Positions 43,129 to 51,540 of a DNA stretch of 64,000 nt are shown piece after piece. Position numbers and translations under genes: made by a program. The DNA lies in contig NZ_AOPO01000003.1 in the NCBI RefSeq assembly GCF_000336575.1, positions 248,001 to 312,000 of the forward strand. The letters run 5' to 3'. The notes beneath the pieces were generated by a model. The model did no database searches, was not told the DNA's origin, and saw nothing but the letters and a program-made list of their open reading frames with translations. The DNA comes from Vreelandella titanicae BH1. GTDB taxonomy: Bacteria > Pseudomonadota > Gammaproteobacteria > Pseudomonadales > Halomonadaceae. How positions within the stretch are numbered: the first letter of the stretch is position 1; each line of letters begins with the position of its first letter.

Positions 43129-44025
43129 ATGAGTTTTGATGCAGTGATTATCGGTGGCAGCTACGCAGGCATGGCGGCAGGGCTACAGCTAGCCCGAGCA
43201 AGGCGGAAAATATTACTGATAGATGCGGGACAACCCCGTAACCGTTTTGCTTCTCACTCCCATGGTTTTTTAACCCAGGATGGTGCACCACCCGCAGAGA
43301 TAGCAGCAGAGGCCCGTAGCCAACTGATGGAGTACCCAACGGTTGAGTGGCGCACGGGGCGGGTGGAGGCAGTAACGGGGACGGCTGATAATTTCTTGGT
43401 GGCGCTGGCCGATGGCAGCACCTATCAGGCACGGCGCATTATTCTGGCCGCGGGTGTTACCGATGAGCTTCCAGGCTTAACGGGGCTCGCCGAGCAGTGG
43501 GGAAAATGCGTTTTCCACTGCCCGTACTGCCACGGCTATGAGCTGGGCAAAGAGGGTATCGGTGTGCTGGCAACCTCAGAACTCGCGATGCACCATGGTT
43601 TGATGCTGCCCGACTGGGGCGCAACCACGCTGTTTGTTAACGATGCCTTTGAACCCACTGCTGAGCAACTGGCTCAGCTTAAGGCGCGCGGTACTCATAT
43701 CGAATATGGCGCAGCGGCACGGCTAGTCTCCCAAACAGAGGTTGGCGTTGAGCTGGTCATGCAGGATGGTCGGGTGTTTCCATTGGTGGGCTTATTTGTC
43801 GCGCCGCGCATTCACCTTAGCCCGTTAGCAGCTCAATTGGGATGCGAGCTAGAGGAGTCTCCCATGGGCTGCATTGTTAAAACCGATGCAATGCAGGCCA
43901 CTTCAATCCCCGGTGTTTTCGCCTGCGGTGATGTAGCCCGCGCCGCAGGGTCGGTCACCTTTGCCGTGGCTGATGGCGCCATGGCCGGGCTTTCTACACA
44001 CCGGTCGCTGATGTTTGGGTGTTAA
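43129..44025 (+). CDS. Thioredoxin-reductase-like FAD/NAD(P) oxidoreductase
   Basis: Flavoprotein of 298 residues. FAD-binding motif AVIIGGSYAGMAAGLQLARA, the redox-active CPYCHGYE (CxxC) and the C-terminal FAD motif GVFACGDVAR are present. The NADPH motif in the middle is weak (GVLATSELAMHH lacks GxGxxG/A), which differs from true TrxB, as in many paralogues paired with Rrf2 regulators. Ribosome site GGAGGAAGGGC is strong. It may reduce a dedicated thiol partner or act as a disulfide oxidoreductase in the stress response controlled by the Rrf2 gene upstream. Confidence 0.9.
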   Translation: MSFDAVIIGGSYAGMAAGLQLARARRKILLIDAGQPRNRFASHSHGFLTQDGAPPAEIAAEARSQLMEYPTVEWRTGRVEAVTGTADNFLVALADGSTYQARRIILAAGVTDELPGLTGLAEQWGKCVFHCPYCHGYELGKEGIGVLATSELAMHHGLMLPDWGATTLFVNDAFEPTAEQLAQLKARGTHIEYGAAARLVSQTEVGVELVMQDGRVFPLVGLFVAPRIHLSPLAAQLGCELEESPMGCIVKTDAMQATSIPGVFACGDVARAAGSVTFAVADGAMAGLSTHRSLMFGC

Positions 44026-44050
44026 GCAAAAGACTGATCTATGTAGAGCC

Positions 44051-44079
44051 GCCAAGGGGCATGAAGAGTGCCACTTGGC
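44051..44079. terminator. Bidirectional terminator-like hairpin
   Basis: GCCAAGGGGCA (44051-44061) and TGCCACTTGGC (44069-44079) pair with one mismatch around a 7-base loop. It lies in the 68-bp gap between the convergent flavoprotein and MFS genes. No T-run is present. Confidence 0.5.
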
Positions 44080-44093
44080 GTGCACTAACTGAT

Positions 44094-45260
44094 CTAGCGC
44101 TTCATGCGCATGACGATGATTAGCTGTGTTGCTGCACCTGCAGCGGCAATAACCCCCGCGCCAATGGCTAATGTCGAAACGGGAAGGTGGAAAGCCAGCA
44201 AAACGCCCCCGAACGCCGCGCCTATCGCACTGCCTAAATAGAGCGCTGATTCATTGAGTGCGACCGCCAGGTTACCGTCGCCGTGGGCTTGGCGTGCACG
44301 AACGAGTTCATTGTTTTGTGGCACTTGAAGCGCCCAGCCCACAGCACCCCAAAGCGCAATTGGAAGTAACGTCAGCAGTGGGTGAACCGACGCCGTGAAA
44401 GGTAGAGCAATGAGCGCCAAAAAGAGCAGCAACATAATCGCCAGGGTAATCACAGGGCCGATAAACCTGTCCACCAGAGGCCCAATCAGAAAACTGCCCA
44501 CGACGCCGCCAATCCCCCACACCCATAAATAGCCGGTAATTGACTGAACAGCACCTGACTCGGTGGCCGCCATAAACGGGGCAATAAAGGTATACATCCC
44601 CAAACTGGCCACAGCGCCCAATAAGGAAACCGCCAGAATGGCCATGGCATGAGGGCTTCGCAAAATAGCGAGCTTGCGAACAAGTGAAAGCGTTGGTGCG
44701 GATGGAAGAGCAGGTAGTTTTACCTGTAGCCCCGCGTAGGCGATTAACCCAAGTGCTGAAATAAGCCACATCGCTGACTCCCAACCTAAACGCTCTGCTA
44801 GCAACAGGCTGATAGGCACCCCCAGTACCGTGCCGCTCGCCATACCGCCCATAATGATGGCAATCGCTTTACCGCGGTGGGCCTCAGCCGTTATGGCGGC
44901 TGAGGCGGCAATGCCCATGGCAAGGTAAACCCCTGCGCCAACGCCAGCGACCGCCCGCCATATCGAGAGTGATATAAAACTGTTGGCTAGTGCGCTGGCG
45001 ATATTTGCCACAATAAAAACGGCTAACGCTAGTAGTAAACCCAGGCGTTGGTGCTTGCCAGGTAGTAGCGCAACGACGACAGGCGAGCCTAAGCCATAGG
45101 CTAAGGTGAATGCCGTGACTAACTGAGCAGCCGTGGCCGCAGAGACACTAAAGGCGTCTTCGATGAGGGGAATTAGCCCCGCAGTCACATAAGAGGCCAT
45201 CCCAAGTGCAAACGCACCCAGTGCCACGAGATATACCGATAGACGAGATTGGTCAGCCAT
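44094..45260 (-). CDS. MFS transporter (AraJ/DHA1-like)
   Basis: Inner-membrane drug/metabolite exporter of 388 residues with 12 predicted helices: MFS start MADQSRLSVYLVALGAFALGMASYVTAGLIPLIEDAF (one signature of DHA1/AraJ proteins is MA.Y...GLLP.IA), then VALLPGKHQRLG as motif A, and RAVAGVGAGVYLAMGIAASAAITAEAHRGKA as motif B/C. The ATG at 45260 has GGAG six bases upstream. Divergent from an XRE-type regulator 143 bp away, which may control it. Substrate unknown. Confidence 0.88.
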   Translation of the reverse strand: MADQSRLSVYLVALGAFALGMASYVTAGLIPLIEDAFSVSAATAAQLVTAFTLAYGLGSPVVVALLPGKHQRLGLLLALAVFIVANIASALANSFISLSIWRAVAGVGAGVYLAMGIAASAAITAEAHRGKAIAIIMGGMASGTVLGVPISLLLAERLGWESAMWLISALGLIAYAGLQVKLPALPSAPTLSLVRKLAILRSPHAMAILAVSLLGAVASLGMYTFIAPFMAATESGAVQSITGYLWVWGIGGVVGSFLIGPLVDRFIGPVITLAIMLLLFLALIALPFTASVHPLLTLLPIALWGAVGWALQVPQNNELVRARQAHGDGNLAVALNESALYLGSAIGAAFGGVLLAFHLPVSTLAIGAGVIAAAGAATQLIIVMRMKR

Positions 45261-45403
45261 AACGCACTCCAGGCATAAGCATTAGAAAAGAATCCGCCAG
45301 CGCTGTTTTGCCAGCGAAGGGCTATTCTGGAGAGGCTTTAAAGGGGGTACAATTTAACTATTTATGCTATTACTAAAAGTGATAAGTTATTCAAGGTAAT
45401 AAA

Positions 45404-46258
45404 ATGACCGCTCCACGGACGCTGACTCGAACGCGGGAAGACCTAGCTGAGTTTCTACGCATGCACCGAGAGAAAATCGCACCAGAAGAGGTGGGGCTTC
45501 CTCGTGGCCGCCGAAGGCGTACGCCGGGGTTAAGGCGTGAAGAAGTCGCCGCTTTAGCAGGCGTGGGGCTGACTTGGTATACTTGGTTGGAGCAGGGTCG
45601 CGATATCAGCGTATCGGCCACTTTTCTGGACAATCTATCCAAAGCGCTCAAGCTGGATGCGGCTGAGCGCCGGCATCTATTCTTGCTTACCCATCAGCGC
45701 TTACCCTCTGAGCTAGGCAAAACCTGGTGCAGCGTGCCGCCGCTGGTTCAAAGGTTGATGGACGACCTGCCTACGCGACCTGCGTATATCCTGAACTTGC
45801 GCTGGGATGTGCTGGCGTGGAACAGCGCGGCCAATAAGCTGTTCAACTTCTCTTGCCATGCACCAGAGCGCCGCAACATGCTGTGGTTGTTATTTACCGA
45901 CCCTGCCATGCGTCAGCGCTTGTCACCCTGGGAAACGCAGGTCAGCCAAATGCTATCCAGTTTTCGCCGCGACTTTGCCCGAGCGGCGCAAGACCCCACC
46001 ATTGATGAGCTTGTCGAAGAGTTAACCAAGGTCTCGCCTGAGTTTAAGCAGTTGTGGAAAACCCAGGAGGTCAACGCCCCTTGCCAGGGAGTACGTCATC
46101 TTCACCTTGAGGAGTTAGGCGAGGTAGCGTTCGAGCACACGACGTTAACCGTTGATGAAGAGCGCCACCTACGGTTGGTTTATTATGCCGTAAAGGAGGC
46201 GGATCCTCAGGTCGCTGCTTTTACCCGCTGGGTGAGTGACGACAAAGGCGCGAGGTAA
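45404..46258 (+). CDS. XRE-family regulator with MmyB-like ligand domain
   Basis: Regulator of 284 residues. The N-terminal helix-turn-helix (LAEFLRMHREKIAPEEVGLPRGRRRRTPGLRREEVAALAGVGLTWYTWLEQGRDISVS) is the pattern of MmyB-type proteins. The C-terminal PAS-like MmyB domain (RPAYILNLRWDVLAWNSAANKLF, then RNMLWLLFTDPAMRQRL) is predicted to bind a fatty-acid-like ligand in the family. It is divergent from the MFS gene and likely regulates it. Ends 9 bp before the end of the convergent LysR gene. Confidence 0.9.
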   Translation: MTAPRTLTRTREDLAEFLRMHREKIAPEEVGLPRGRRRRTPGLRREEVAALAGVGLTWYTWLEQGRDISVSATFLDNLSKALKLDAAERRHLFLLTHQRLPSELGKTWCSVPPLVQRLMDDLPTRPAYILNLRWDVLAWNSAANKLFNFSCHAPERRNMLWLLFTDPAMRQRLSPWETQVSQMLSSFRRDFARAAQDPTIDELVEELTKVSPEFKQLWKTQEVNAPCQGVRHLHLEELGEVAFEHTTLTVDEERHLRLVYYAVKEADPQVAAFTRWVSDDKGAR

Positions 46259-46267
46259 CGGTGGAAG

Positions 46268-47161
46268 TTAAGCGAACGTGGCCACAACGTCGTCTATGAA
46301 ATGACGTAGTTTCGGCGTCATGCGTTGATCTGCGGCGTAGAGCAGGTGCATTGGTCTTGATGGCCCAGCATAGTCTGGCAAGATGCGCACCAGCCGCCCA
46401 GTGGATAACGCCTCCGTCAATGCAGCTTCGTAGCCCAATGTAATGCCGAATCCTTCCAATGCTGCGCGAAGCAGCCCCTTCCAGTCGTTGATTTGTAGCC
46501 GCCCGTTCACGGAAGCGTCGAAATTGCAGTTGTCGCGACTGAAGCGCCACTGCCTGCCCAAGGTGCCGAACCAATAGGCGAACCCCAGACACTCATGCTC
46601 AACCAGATCCGCAGGCGTCTCCGGCTCTCCATGCTTCGCTAAGTAGGCAGGCGAGGCGCAGGCGATGAGCTGGTAGGGGGCAAGCGGACGTGCCACCAAT
46701 GTGGTGCTGTCGCTGATGGGCCCGAGGCGAATGACAGCTTCGTAACCTTCCTCGATAGGATCGACCAGACGATCCGACAAGGTGAGGTCGACCTCCACCT
46801 CTGGGTACTTACGAAGGTAGCGGGTGACAAGAGGCACCAGGCTTTGACTGCCAAATGTGACGGGCGCGTTGATTCTGAGGCGACCCCGTGGAACGGCCCG
46901 GGCCTGTTCCGTCAGCGCTTCGGCCGCCTCGACTTCTGCAAGGATAACCTGACATCGTTCGTGATAGAGATGTCCGATCTCGGTCAGGCTCTGTTTGCGC
47001 GTGGTGCGGTGCAAGAGCCGCGACCCAAGCAGCTGCTCCAGGGCCATGATGTGTTTGGAAACCATCTGCGTCGATAGGCCGAATTCTGCGGCGGTGGCTG
47101 TGAAAGAGCCAAGATCGGCAACCCTCACAAAAATAGCCATGCTCGTTAACCGATCCAGCAT
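46268..47161 (-). CDS. LysR-family transcriptional regulator
   Basis: Regulator of 297 residues with start MLDRLTSMAIFVRVADLGSFTATAAEFGLSTQMVSKHIMALEQLLGSRLLHRTTR, a typical helix-turn-helix of the DmlR/AaeR branch, and an effector domain from GRLRINAPVTFGSQ. The ATG at 47161 is chosen over a TTG at 47167. It is divergent from the F420-reductase-like gene, with 100 bp between, and probably controls it. Confidence 0.92.
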   Translation of the reverse strand: MLDRLTSMAIFVRVADLGSFTATAAEFGLSTQMVSKHIMALEQLLGSRLLHRTTRKQSLTEIGHLYHERCQVILAEVEAAEALTEQARAVPRGRLRINAPVTFGSQSLVPLVTRYLRKYPEVEVDLTLSDRLVDPIEEGYEAVIRLGPISDSTTLVARPLAPYQLIACASPAYLAKHGEPETPADLVEHECLGFAYWFGTLGRQWRFSRDNCNFDASVNGRLQINDWKGLLRAALEGFGITLGYEAALTEALSTGRLVRILPDYAGPSRPMHLLYAADQRMTPKLRHFIDDVVATFA

Positions 47162-47261
47162 TATCAACTCTCAGTGGATTATTAAGTCAATAAAGACCTG
47201 TTTATCACGTTTGAGTAACGCAATAAAGTACTGCTTATCTTAAAACGGTCGGGAGAAAGAC

Positions 47262-47921
47262 ATGCGGATTGGGGTTATTGGTGCGGGCTTTATCGGACAA
47301 GCCTTTGCACGCCAGGTGATTGCGGCAGGCCATGACGTCATGATCAGCAACTCGCGGGGGCCGCAGACACTCAGCAGCATTCCGCCGAAAATTGGAGCAC
47401 AGATTGGCAGCCTGCATGAAGCCATAGGCTTCGGCGAAATTATACTGATCGCCATTCCTTTTCATCAATATGCCACTCTTCCGGTTGAGCCACTGCGTGA
47501 CAAGATAGTGCTGGACGCCAATAACTACTATCCAGATCGAGATGGATCGATCCCCGAACTGGATGAGCGCTGGGCGACGACGAGTGGACTGCTGGCGCAG
47601 CATTTGACAGGCTCCCGTCTCGTGAAGGCATTCAACGCGATTCTGGCCTCCGATCTGGAGAAGGGTGGGCAGACGCTGCCTTCGGGAAACCGGCGCGCCC
47701 TACCGATAGCGGGAGATGACGATGCGGCTAAGGAGAGCGTCGCAAGGTTGGTGCGACAGTTCGGCTTCGACGTTGTCGATGCTGGGTCGCTGGCGGAAAG
47801 CTGGCGTTTTGAGCGCGCCAAACCAGCTTACTGTATACCGTTTGATCGGGAAGGGGTGCGTCAGGCGCTCGATGAGGCTCAACGCGACATTGATATGCCG
47901 GAAGGGTCATGGCGTCGGTGA
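47262..47921 (+). CDS. NAD(P)-binding protein, F420-reductase-like (NPFR fold)
   Basis: Protein of 219 residues with the Rossmann start MRIGVIGAGFIGQAFARQV, HDVMISNSRGP, and later LDANNYYPDRDG and RLVKAFNAILASDLEKGG, all usual in the NADPH-dependent F420 reductase (Fno) family. Proteobacteria mostly lack F420, so these members are likely NADPH oxidoreductases of unknown substrate. The ribosome site GGAGAAAGAC is good. It is divergent from LysR and likely its target. Confidence 0.85.
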   Translation: MRIGVIGAGFIGQAFARQVIAAGHDVMISNSRGPQTLSSIPPKIGAQIGSLHEAIGFGEIILIAIPFHQYATLPVEPLRDKIVLDANNYYPDRDGSIPELDERWATTSGLLAQHLTGSRLVKAFNAILASDLEKGGQTLPSGNRRALPIAGDDDAAKESVARLVRQFGFDVVDAGSLAESWRFERAKPAYCIPFDREGVRQALDEAQRDIDMPEGSWRR

Positions 47922-47975
47922 AAGACAAATAATGAGAAAATTGGCTGTGTATTGAAATCCAAAGACTGGAGGTGA

Positions 47976-48102
47976 AAGCAGGCGGCTGATCTGGCCCAGG
48001 ACACCTTCCTTTAGCAAACTTCATGAGCCGCGTAGCGTTCTGACCACCATTGCCCGCCGGGTGTGGGTGGACTATGGCAGGAGAGATGATTCTGAGGTTT
48101 AA
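47976..48102 (+). pseudogene. ECF sigma factor (FecI-like) remnant
   Basis: Two pieces in different frames: KQAADLAQDTFL (followed by TAG) and, about 20 bp later, HEPRSVLTTIARRVWVDYGRR then TAA at 48100-48102. In FecI-type sigma factors these belong to region 2 (AADLAQDTF.R) and its continuation (REPRALLTTIARRV..DHWR); here about ten residues between them are missing and region 4 is absent. It fills the gap between the F420-like gene and the barrel gene. Confidence 0.6.
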
Positions 48103-48121
48103 GAGGGAAGAATTGGCCTAC

Positions 48122-48865
48122 TCAAAAGCGCCAAGTAGCACCCAGCAAAGGACCGCTCATCGATATATCGATGCGTGTACCCGATTCGTCTCTATCCACT
48201 GCCAAATGGCGATAGCCTGCTGATAAGTGGAGCGCCTTACTGATTTGGTAATTAGCGGTAGCCACTACCTGCCAGGTGCTATCAGAACCAATTCCGAAGC
48301 CACCAATATCGGCATGCACTAATGTTGACCACTGGGGGCTCCAGGTGGAACGCAGTCGAGCGGCTAAAGTCGGGTCGATCCAACGTTCGGTCTCGCTTGC
48401 ACTAACTCCCAGCGCGGGCACATCTACTTCCGCCTCAATCCGCCAAGCGCGAGCGCCCGCCAGTAAATCTAAGTATTGGCTCGAAGTATTGACCACTTGA
48501 TAACCTGCTGCTGCAGTTAAAGAGCGTTGGCGCAGCTTGCCCTCTATAGCAACGCCAGGAAGCAGCGTGCTCTCGTGGCTAAGCGATGCCCAGGTAATGT
48601 CACCAAACAGCACTAGGCGGTCGCGGCGTGCGCTGCCAGCCATGAAAAAGGCACCATCAAGATCATCAAGTACATTGTTAAATGAGCGCGATGTACTAAT
48701 GGTAGGAGCAGTCGCCAGAGGGCGCACATCGCCAGCTAAACCCGTCATCCAGACATAAGGGGTAAGCTGGAAACGCCAAGCATCCTCTTGGGCATTGGCA
48801 TTCGTTGCAAAGCCTATCGCTAAGATGCTGAAGGCAGTGATAAACGGGCGTAATTTGGCTATCAC
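48122..48865 (-). CDS. Outer-membrane beta-barrel protein
   Basis: Protein of 247 residues with a signal peptide (ITAFSILAIGFATNANA, cleavage before QED) and alternating amphipathic strands: FQLTPYVWMTGLAGDV, DRLVLFGDITWASLSHES, SLTAAAGYQVV, LDLLAGARAWRIEAEV, LVHADIGGFG, LHLSAGYRHLAVD, and a final ISMSGPLLGATWRF ending in Phe, as required for outer-membrane insertion. It looks like an 8-10-strand barrel of no assigned role. It follows the exported amidohydrolase gene by 8 bp on the same strand. Confidence 0.8.
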   Translation of the reverse strand: MIAKLRPFITAFSILAIGFATNANAQEDAWRFQLTPYVWMTGLAGDVRPLATAPTISTSRSFNNVLDDLDGAFFMAGSARRDRLVLFGDITWASLSHESTLLPGVAIEGKLRQRSLTAAAGYQVVNTSSQYLDLLAGARAWRIEAEVDVPALGVSASETERWIDPTLAARLRSTWSPQWSTLVHADIGGFGIGSDSTWQVVATANYQISKALHLSAGYRHLAVDRDESGTRIDISMSGPLLGATWRF

Positions 48866-48873
48866 AGAAATCC

Positions 48874-50238
48874 TTATACATTGTCTTTATAGATGCGTCC
48901 GCCCTTCATGATCAGTCGCAGATTGCGTTCAGGGTCATGAAGGAAATCAAGATTCTTACTAGGGTCACCGTTTACTAAAAGTAGATCGGCCATCGCGCCC
49001 GGCTCTATTTTACCGAGCGTGCCAGGGTAGGGGTTGCGTGATCCTGATAGTGAAAGAAGCTCACCATTGCGGCCAGTCGCCATGGCCAACACGGTAAGTG
49101 GGTCATAAAAGCGAGTCAGCTTGACTAATTGACGCAGCTGGTTGGGGGTATTTTGCGGGGTAAATAAAATATCAGTGCCCCAGGCTGTCTTGATATCAAA
49201 ACGTTGGGCTAGCTCGTAGGCCTGCACGGTGCCTTCGGCTACTTGTTGTTGTGCTTCGCGGCGAGCGGCATCGGGATAAACATTTGCATCTTCATCTTGC
49301 AAGAAAGGCTGAAGGCTCCACCATGCGCCTTCCCCTGCCATCATCCTTACGGTTTCTTCATCGGCGAGCTGCCCGTGTTCGATGGATTTAGCGCCTGCCC
49401 TTAATGCACGCTGAATACCTCGGGAGGTATAAACATGCACCATGACATAGGTACCCCAGTCTTCTGCCGCATCCACCGCTGCGCGCAGCTCGCGCTCGCT
49501 GAATTGGGTGCTATCCAATGGGTCATAGGTAGACGCCACGCCGCCACCTGCCATCAATTTGATCTGTGAAGCTCCTAGCATGAGTTGTTCACGGGTACGT
49601 CGTAATACTTCTGCTTCCCCATCGGCAATGACGGCTACGCCTTGGCGTTCCTGTTCACTAAGCGGTGCGTTGTTGGCCCGTGGGATTTCGTAGCGCATTC
49701 GAAAATCACCATGGCCGGAGGTTTGGGAGATCATGGCTCCTGCTGGAAGTATGCGCGGTCCAGCCACAATTCCTTCATCAATAGCACGCTTCAGTGCAAA
49801 GGATGGCCCGCCCGCATCTCGCACTGAAGTAACGCCACGCATCAGCGTTCTCTCTGCTTCCTGAGCCGCCACTAGATGGATATAGCCTAGATCGGCGGTC
49901 ATGGCGTCTACTTGGCTAATAGCCGCCAGCGTCGTGTGCCAATGGGCATCAATCAAGCCTGGCATTAATACGCTACCACCACAGTCGATGATTTCTGCGC
50001 CTTCAGGTGCGGCATCACCAGGCAAAATAGCCTGGATACGCTGCTCTTCAATACGTACTGAAACGTTGTCGCGTAACGCCGCGCCGCTGCCGTCGAATAG
50101 CCTTAGATTGGTCAATAATAGTGGGCCATCAGCCCGTTTAGGTTGAGCGCTTATGGCGGTGGGTGCGCGCAGACCAGAGAAAAGTGCCATTACTGCAGCG
50201 GCTCCTCCCATGAATTGGCGGCGGGTAATATCTGCCAT
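48874..50238 (-). CDS. Exported metal-dependent amidohydrolase (imidazolonepropionase/prolidase-like)
   Basis: Protein of 454 residues with a Tat signal (TRRQFMGGAAAVMALFSG), so periplasmic. Metal-site marks are DAHWHT, the lysine in QIKLMAGGGVAS (candidate carboxylated Lys), HVYTSRGIQRAL, SIEHGQL and the Asp in WGTDILFT. This is the Sgx9260/Sgx9355-type amidohydrolase group that cleaves Xaa-Pro or N-acyl-amino acids. A longer frame reaches 50352 but lacks support. Cotranscribed with the small outer-membrane barrel 8 bp downstream; a role in processing an amide or dipeptide in the periplasm is inference. Confidence 0.85.
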   Translation of the reverse strand: MADITRRQFMGGAAAVMALFSGLRAPTAISAQPKRADGPLLLTNLRLFDGSGAALRDNVSVRIEEQRIQAILPGDAAPEGAEIIDCGGSVLMPGLIDAHWHTTLAAISQVDAMTADLGYIHLVAAQEAERTLMRGVTSVRDAGGPSFALKRAIDEGIVAGPRILPAGAMISQTSGHGDFRMRYEIPRANNAPLSEQERQGVAVIADGEAEVLRRTREQLMLGASQIKLMAGGGVASTYDPLDSTQFSERELRAAVDAAEDWGTYVMVHVYTSRGIQRALRAGAKSIEHGQLADEETVRMMAGEGAWWSLQPFLQDEDANVYPDAARREAQQQVAEGTVQAYELAQRFDIKTAWGTDILFTPQNTPNQLRQLVKLTRFYDPLTVLAMATGRNGELLSLSGSRNPYPGTLGKIEPGAMADLLLVNGDPSKNLDFLHDPERNLRLIMKGGRIYKDNV

Positions 50239-50452
50239 CACACGCTCATGAAAGCGTTGTAGTAACGGTGAACCGCAACAGCAAGCCCCGTGTGAGTGAT
50301 TTAGTGGCGACTGCAATAAAGAGTGGGCGGCGGCGGGAGGCATAGGCGGCACCTTATCTCAGTAGCGATGTGGTAAGTGACATCTGGAGCGACGTTGAAT
50401 AGCCTTGCATATAAGTAAATTAGAATGAGGGAGTGAATCGCGCAAGCTGTAA

Positions 50453-51367
50453 TCAGTGATTGGATAAGCTTCCATGCAGTTGCCCCTGTAACTGTTCTGC
50501 TAAAAACTCCATAAACAGTCGGGTACGCTGTGAAAGCGTGGTTTGGCGGTAGTACACGGCGTTCACAGCTTGGGTCTGCATTTCTGTGCAGTCGGGTAGT
50601 ACATCCACCAGTGTGCCGTTGTGACGGGGAGTGATGGTCATAAAGTCGGCAAGGCAAACGATGCCTTCTCCTGCCATGGCCAGTTCTATTAGCGTACTTC
50701 CGCTGGAGGCCGCCAGCGTTGGGGTAATATGTAAGGGCTGGCCATCGGCGCGGCGCAGTGGCCAGCGGTTGAGATGATCGAGCTGGCTGAAGCCTAGCAA
50801 GCTGTGATCTTGAAGGTCGTCGATGCTTTCCGGCGTACCGTGGCGTTCAAGGTAGGCGGGGCTGGCCAGAAGGCGCAGCGGGCTGTAGCCAAGGAGGCGG
50901 GCGTGCAGCGACGAATCTTCCAGTTTGCCAATGCGGATGGCCAAATCAACCCGCTGTTCCAACAGGTCGACAAAGCGGTCGTGGGTGTCGAGTTCCAGCG
51001 TAATACCAGGGTAGCGTGCGCGGAACTCGCCAATCACCGGCACAATCACGAACTGCATAAAGCTGGGAGCGGCGTTGATCCGTAACCTGCCTTGAGGCTG
51101 ATTGTGGCGATCCAGCATCGCCTCTTCGGCTTCTTCCACGGCTGCAAGAATACGGCGGCAATGGTTTAGGAATGTTTCTCCCTCCTCGGTCAGCTCTAGG
51201 CGACGCGTGGTTCTACGTAGCAGGGTAGCGCCGAGTTTTTGCTCCAGGCGGTTGAGCGCACGGCTAACCCCAGAAACGGTAATGCCAAGACGTTCGGCGG
51301 CACCGGTGATTGAGCCGCTATCGACGACCGTCACAAAGGCCTGCTGTTCTTCAAGGGTGCTTTTCAT
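50453..51367 (-). CDS. LysR-family transcriptional regulator
   Basis: Regulator of 304 residues starting MKSTLEEQQAFVTVVDSGSITGAAERLGITVSGVSRALNRLEQKLGATLLRRTTRRLELTEEG, a clear helix-turn-helix, with an effector domain from GRLRINAAPSFMQF. The ATG at 51367 is the family start; the frame upstream encodes AT-rich leader. Divergent from mdaB (173 bp), with a palindrome between, and so its likely regulator. Similar LysR-mdaB pairs are known in gammaproteobacteria. Confidence 0.92.
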   Translation of the reverse strand: MKSTLEEQQAFVTVVDSGSITGAAERLGITVSGVSRALNRLEQKLGATLLRRTTRRLELTEEGETFLNHCRRILAAVEEAEEAMLDRHNQPQGRLRINAAPSFMQFVIVPVIGEFRARYPGITLELDTHDRFVDLLEQRVDLAIRIGKLEDSSLHARLLGYSPLRLLASPAYLERHGTPESIDDLQDHSLLGFSQLDHLNRWPLRRADGQPLHITPTLAASSGSTLIELAMAGEGIVCLADFMTITPRHNGTLVDVLPDCTEMQTQAVNAVYYRQTTLSQRTRLFMEFLAEQLQGQLHGSLSNH

Positions 51368-51405
51368 AACATTACTGGTTGCCTTAATAGTAAATATCAG
51401 GACTA

Positions 51406-51420
51406 TTGATTTTAAATCAA
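51406..51420. promoter_or_regulatory. Palindrome between LysR and mdaB
   Basis: TTGATTT (51406-51412) and AAATCAA (51414-51420) are perfect arms around one T. It lies 40 bp before the LysR start and 120 bp before mdaB, a fair place for the LysR recognition site. Confidence 0.45.
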
Positions 51421-51540
51421 AAGTGTCTTGCTGAAACGTCGCTATTTTTCCGCATGCTTTGAATCCACAATACCGCTCATTAAACGCCATGCCAAAGTAT
51501 ATAGGTATGGGTATGCTAGCCATTATGGGAGGTTTTATTG

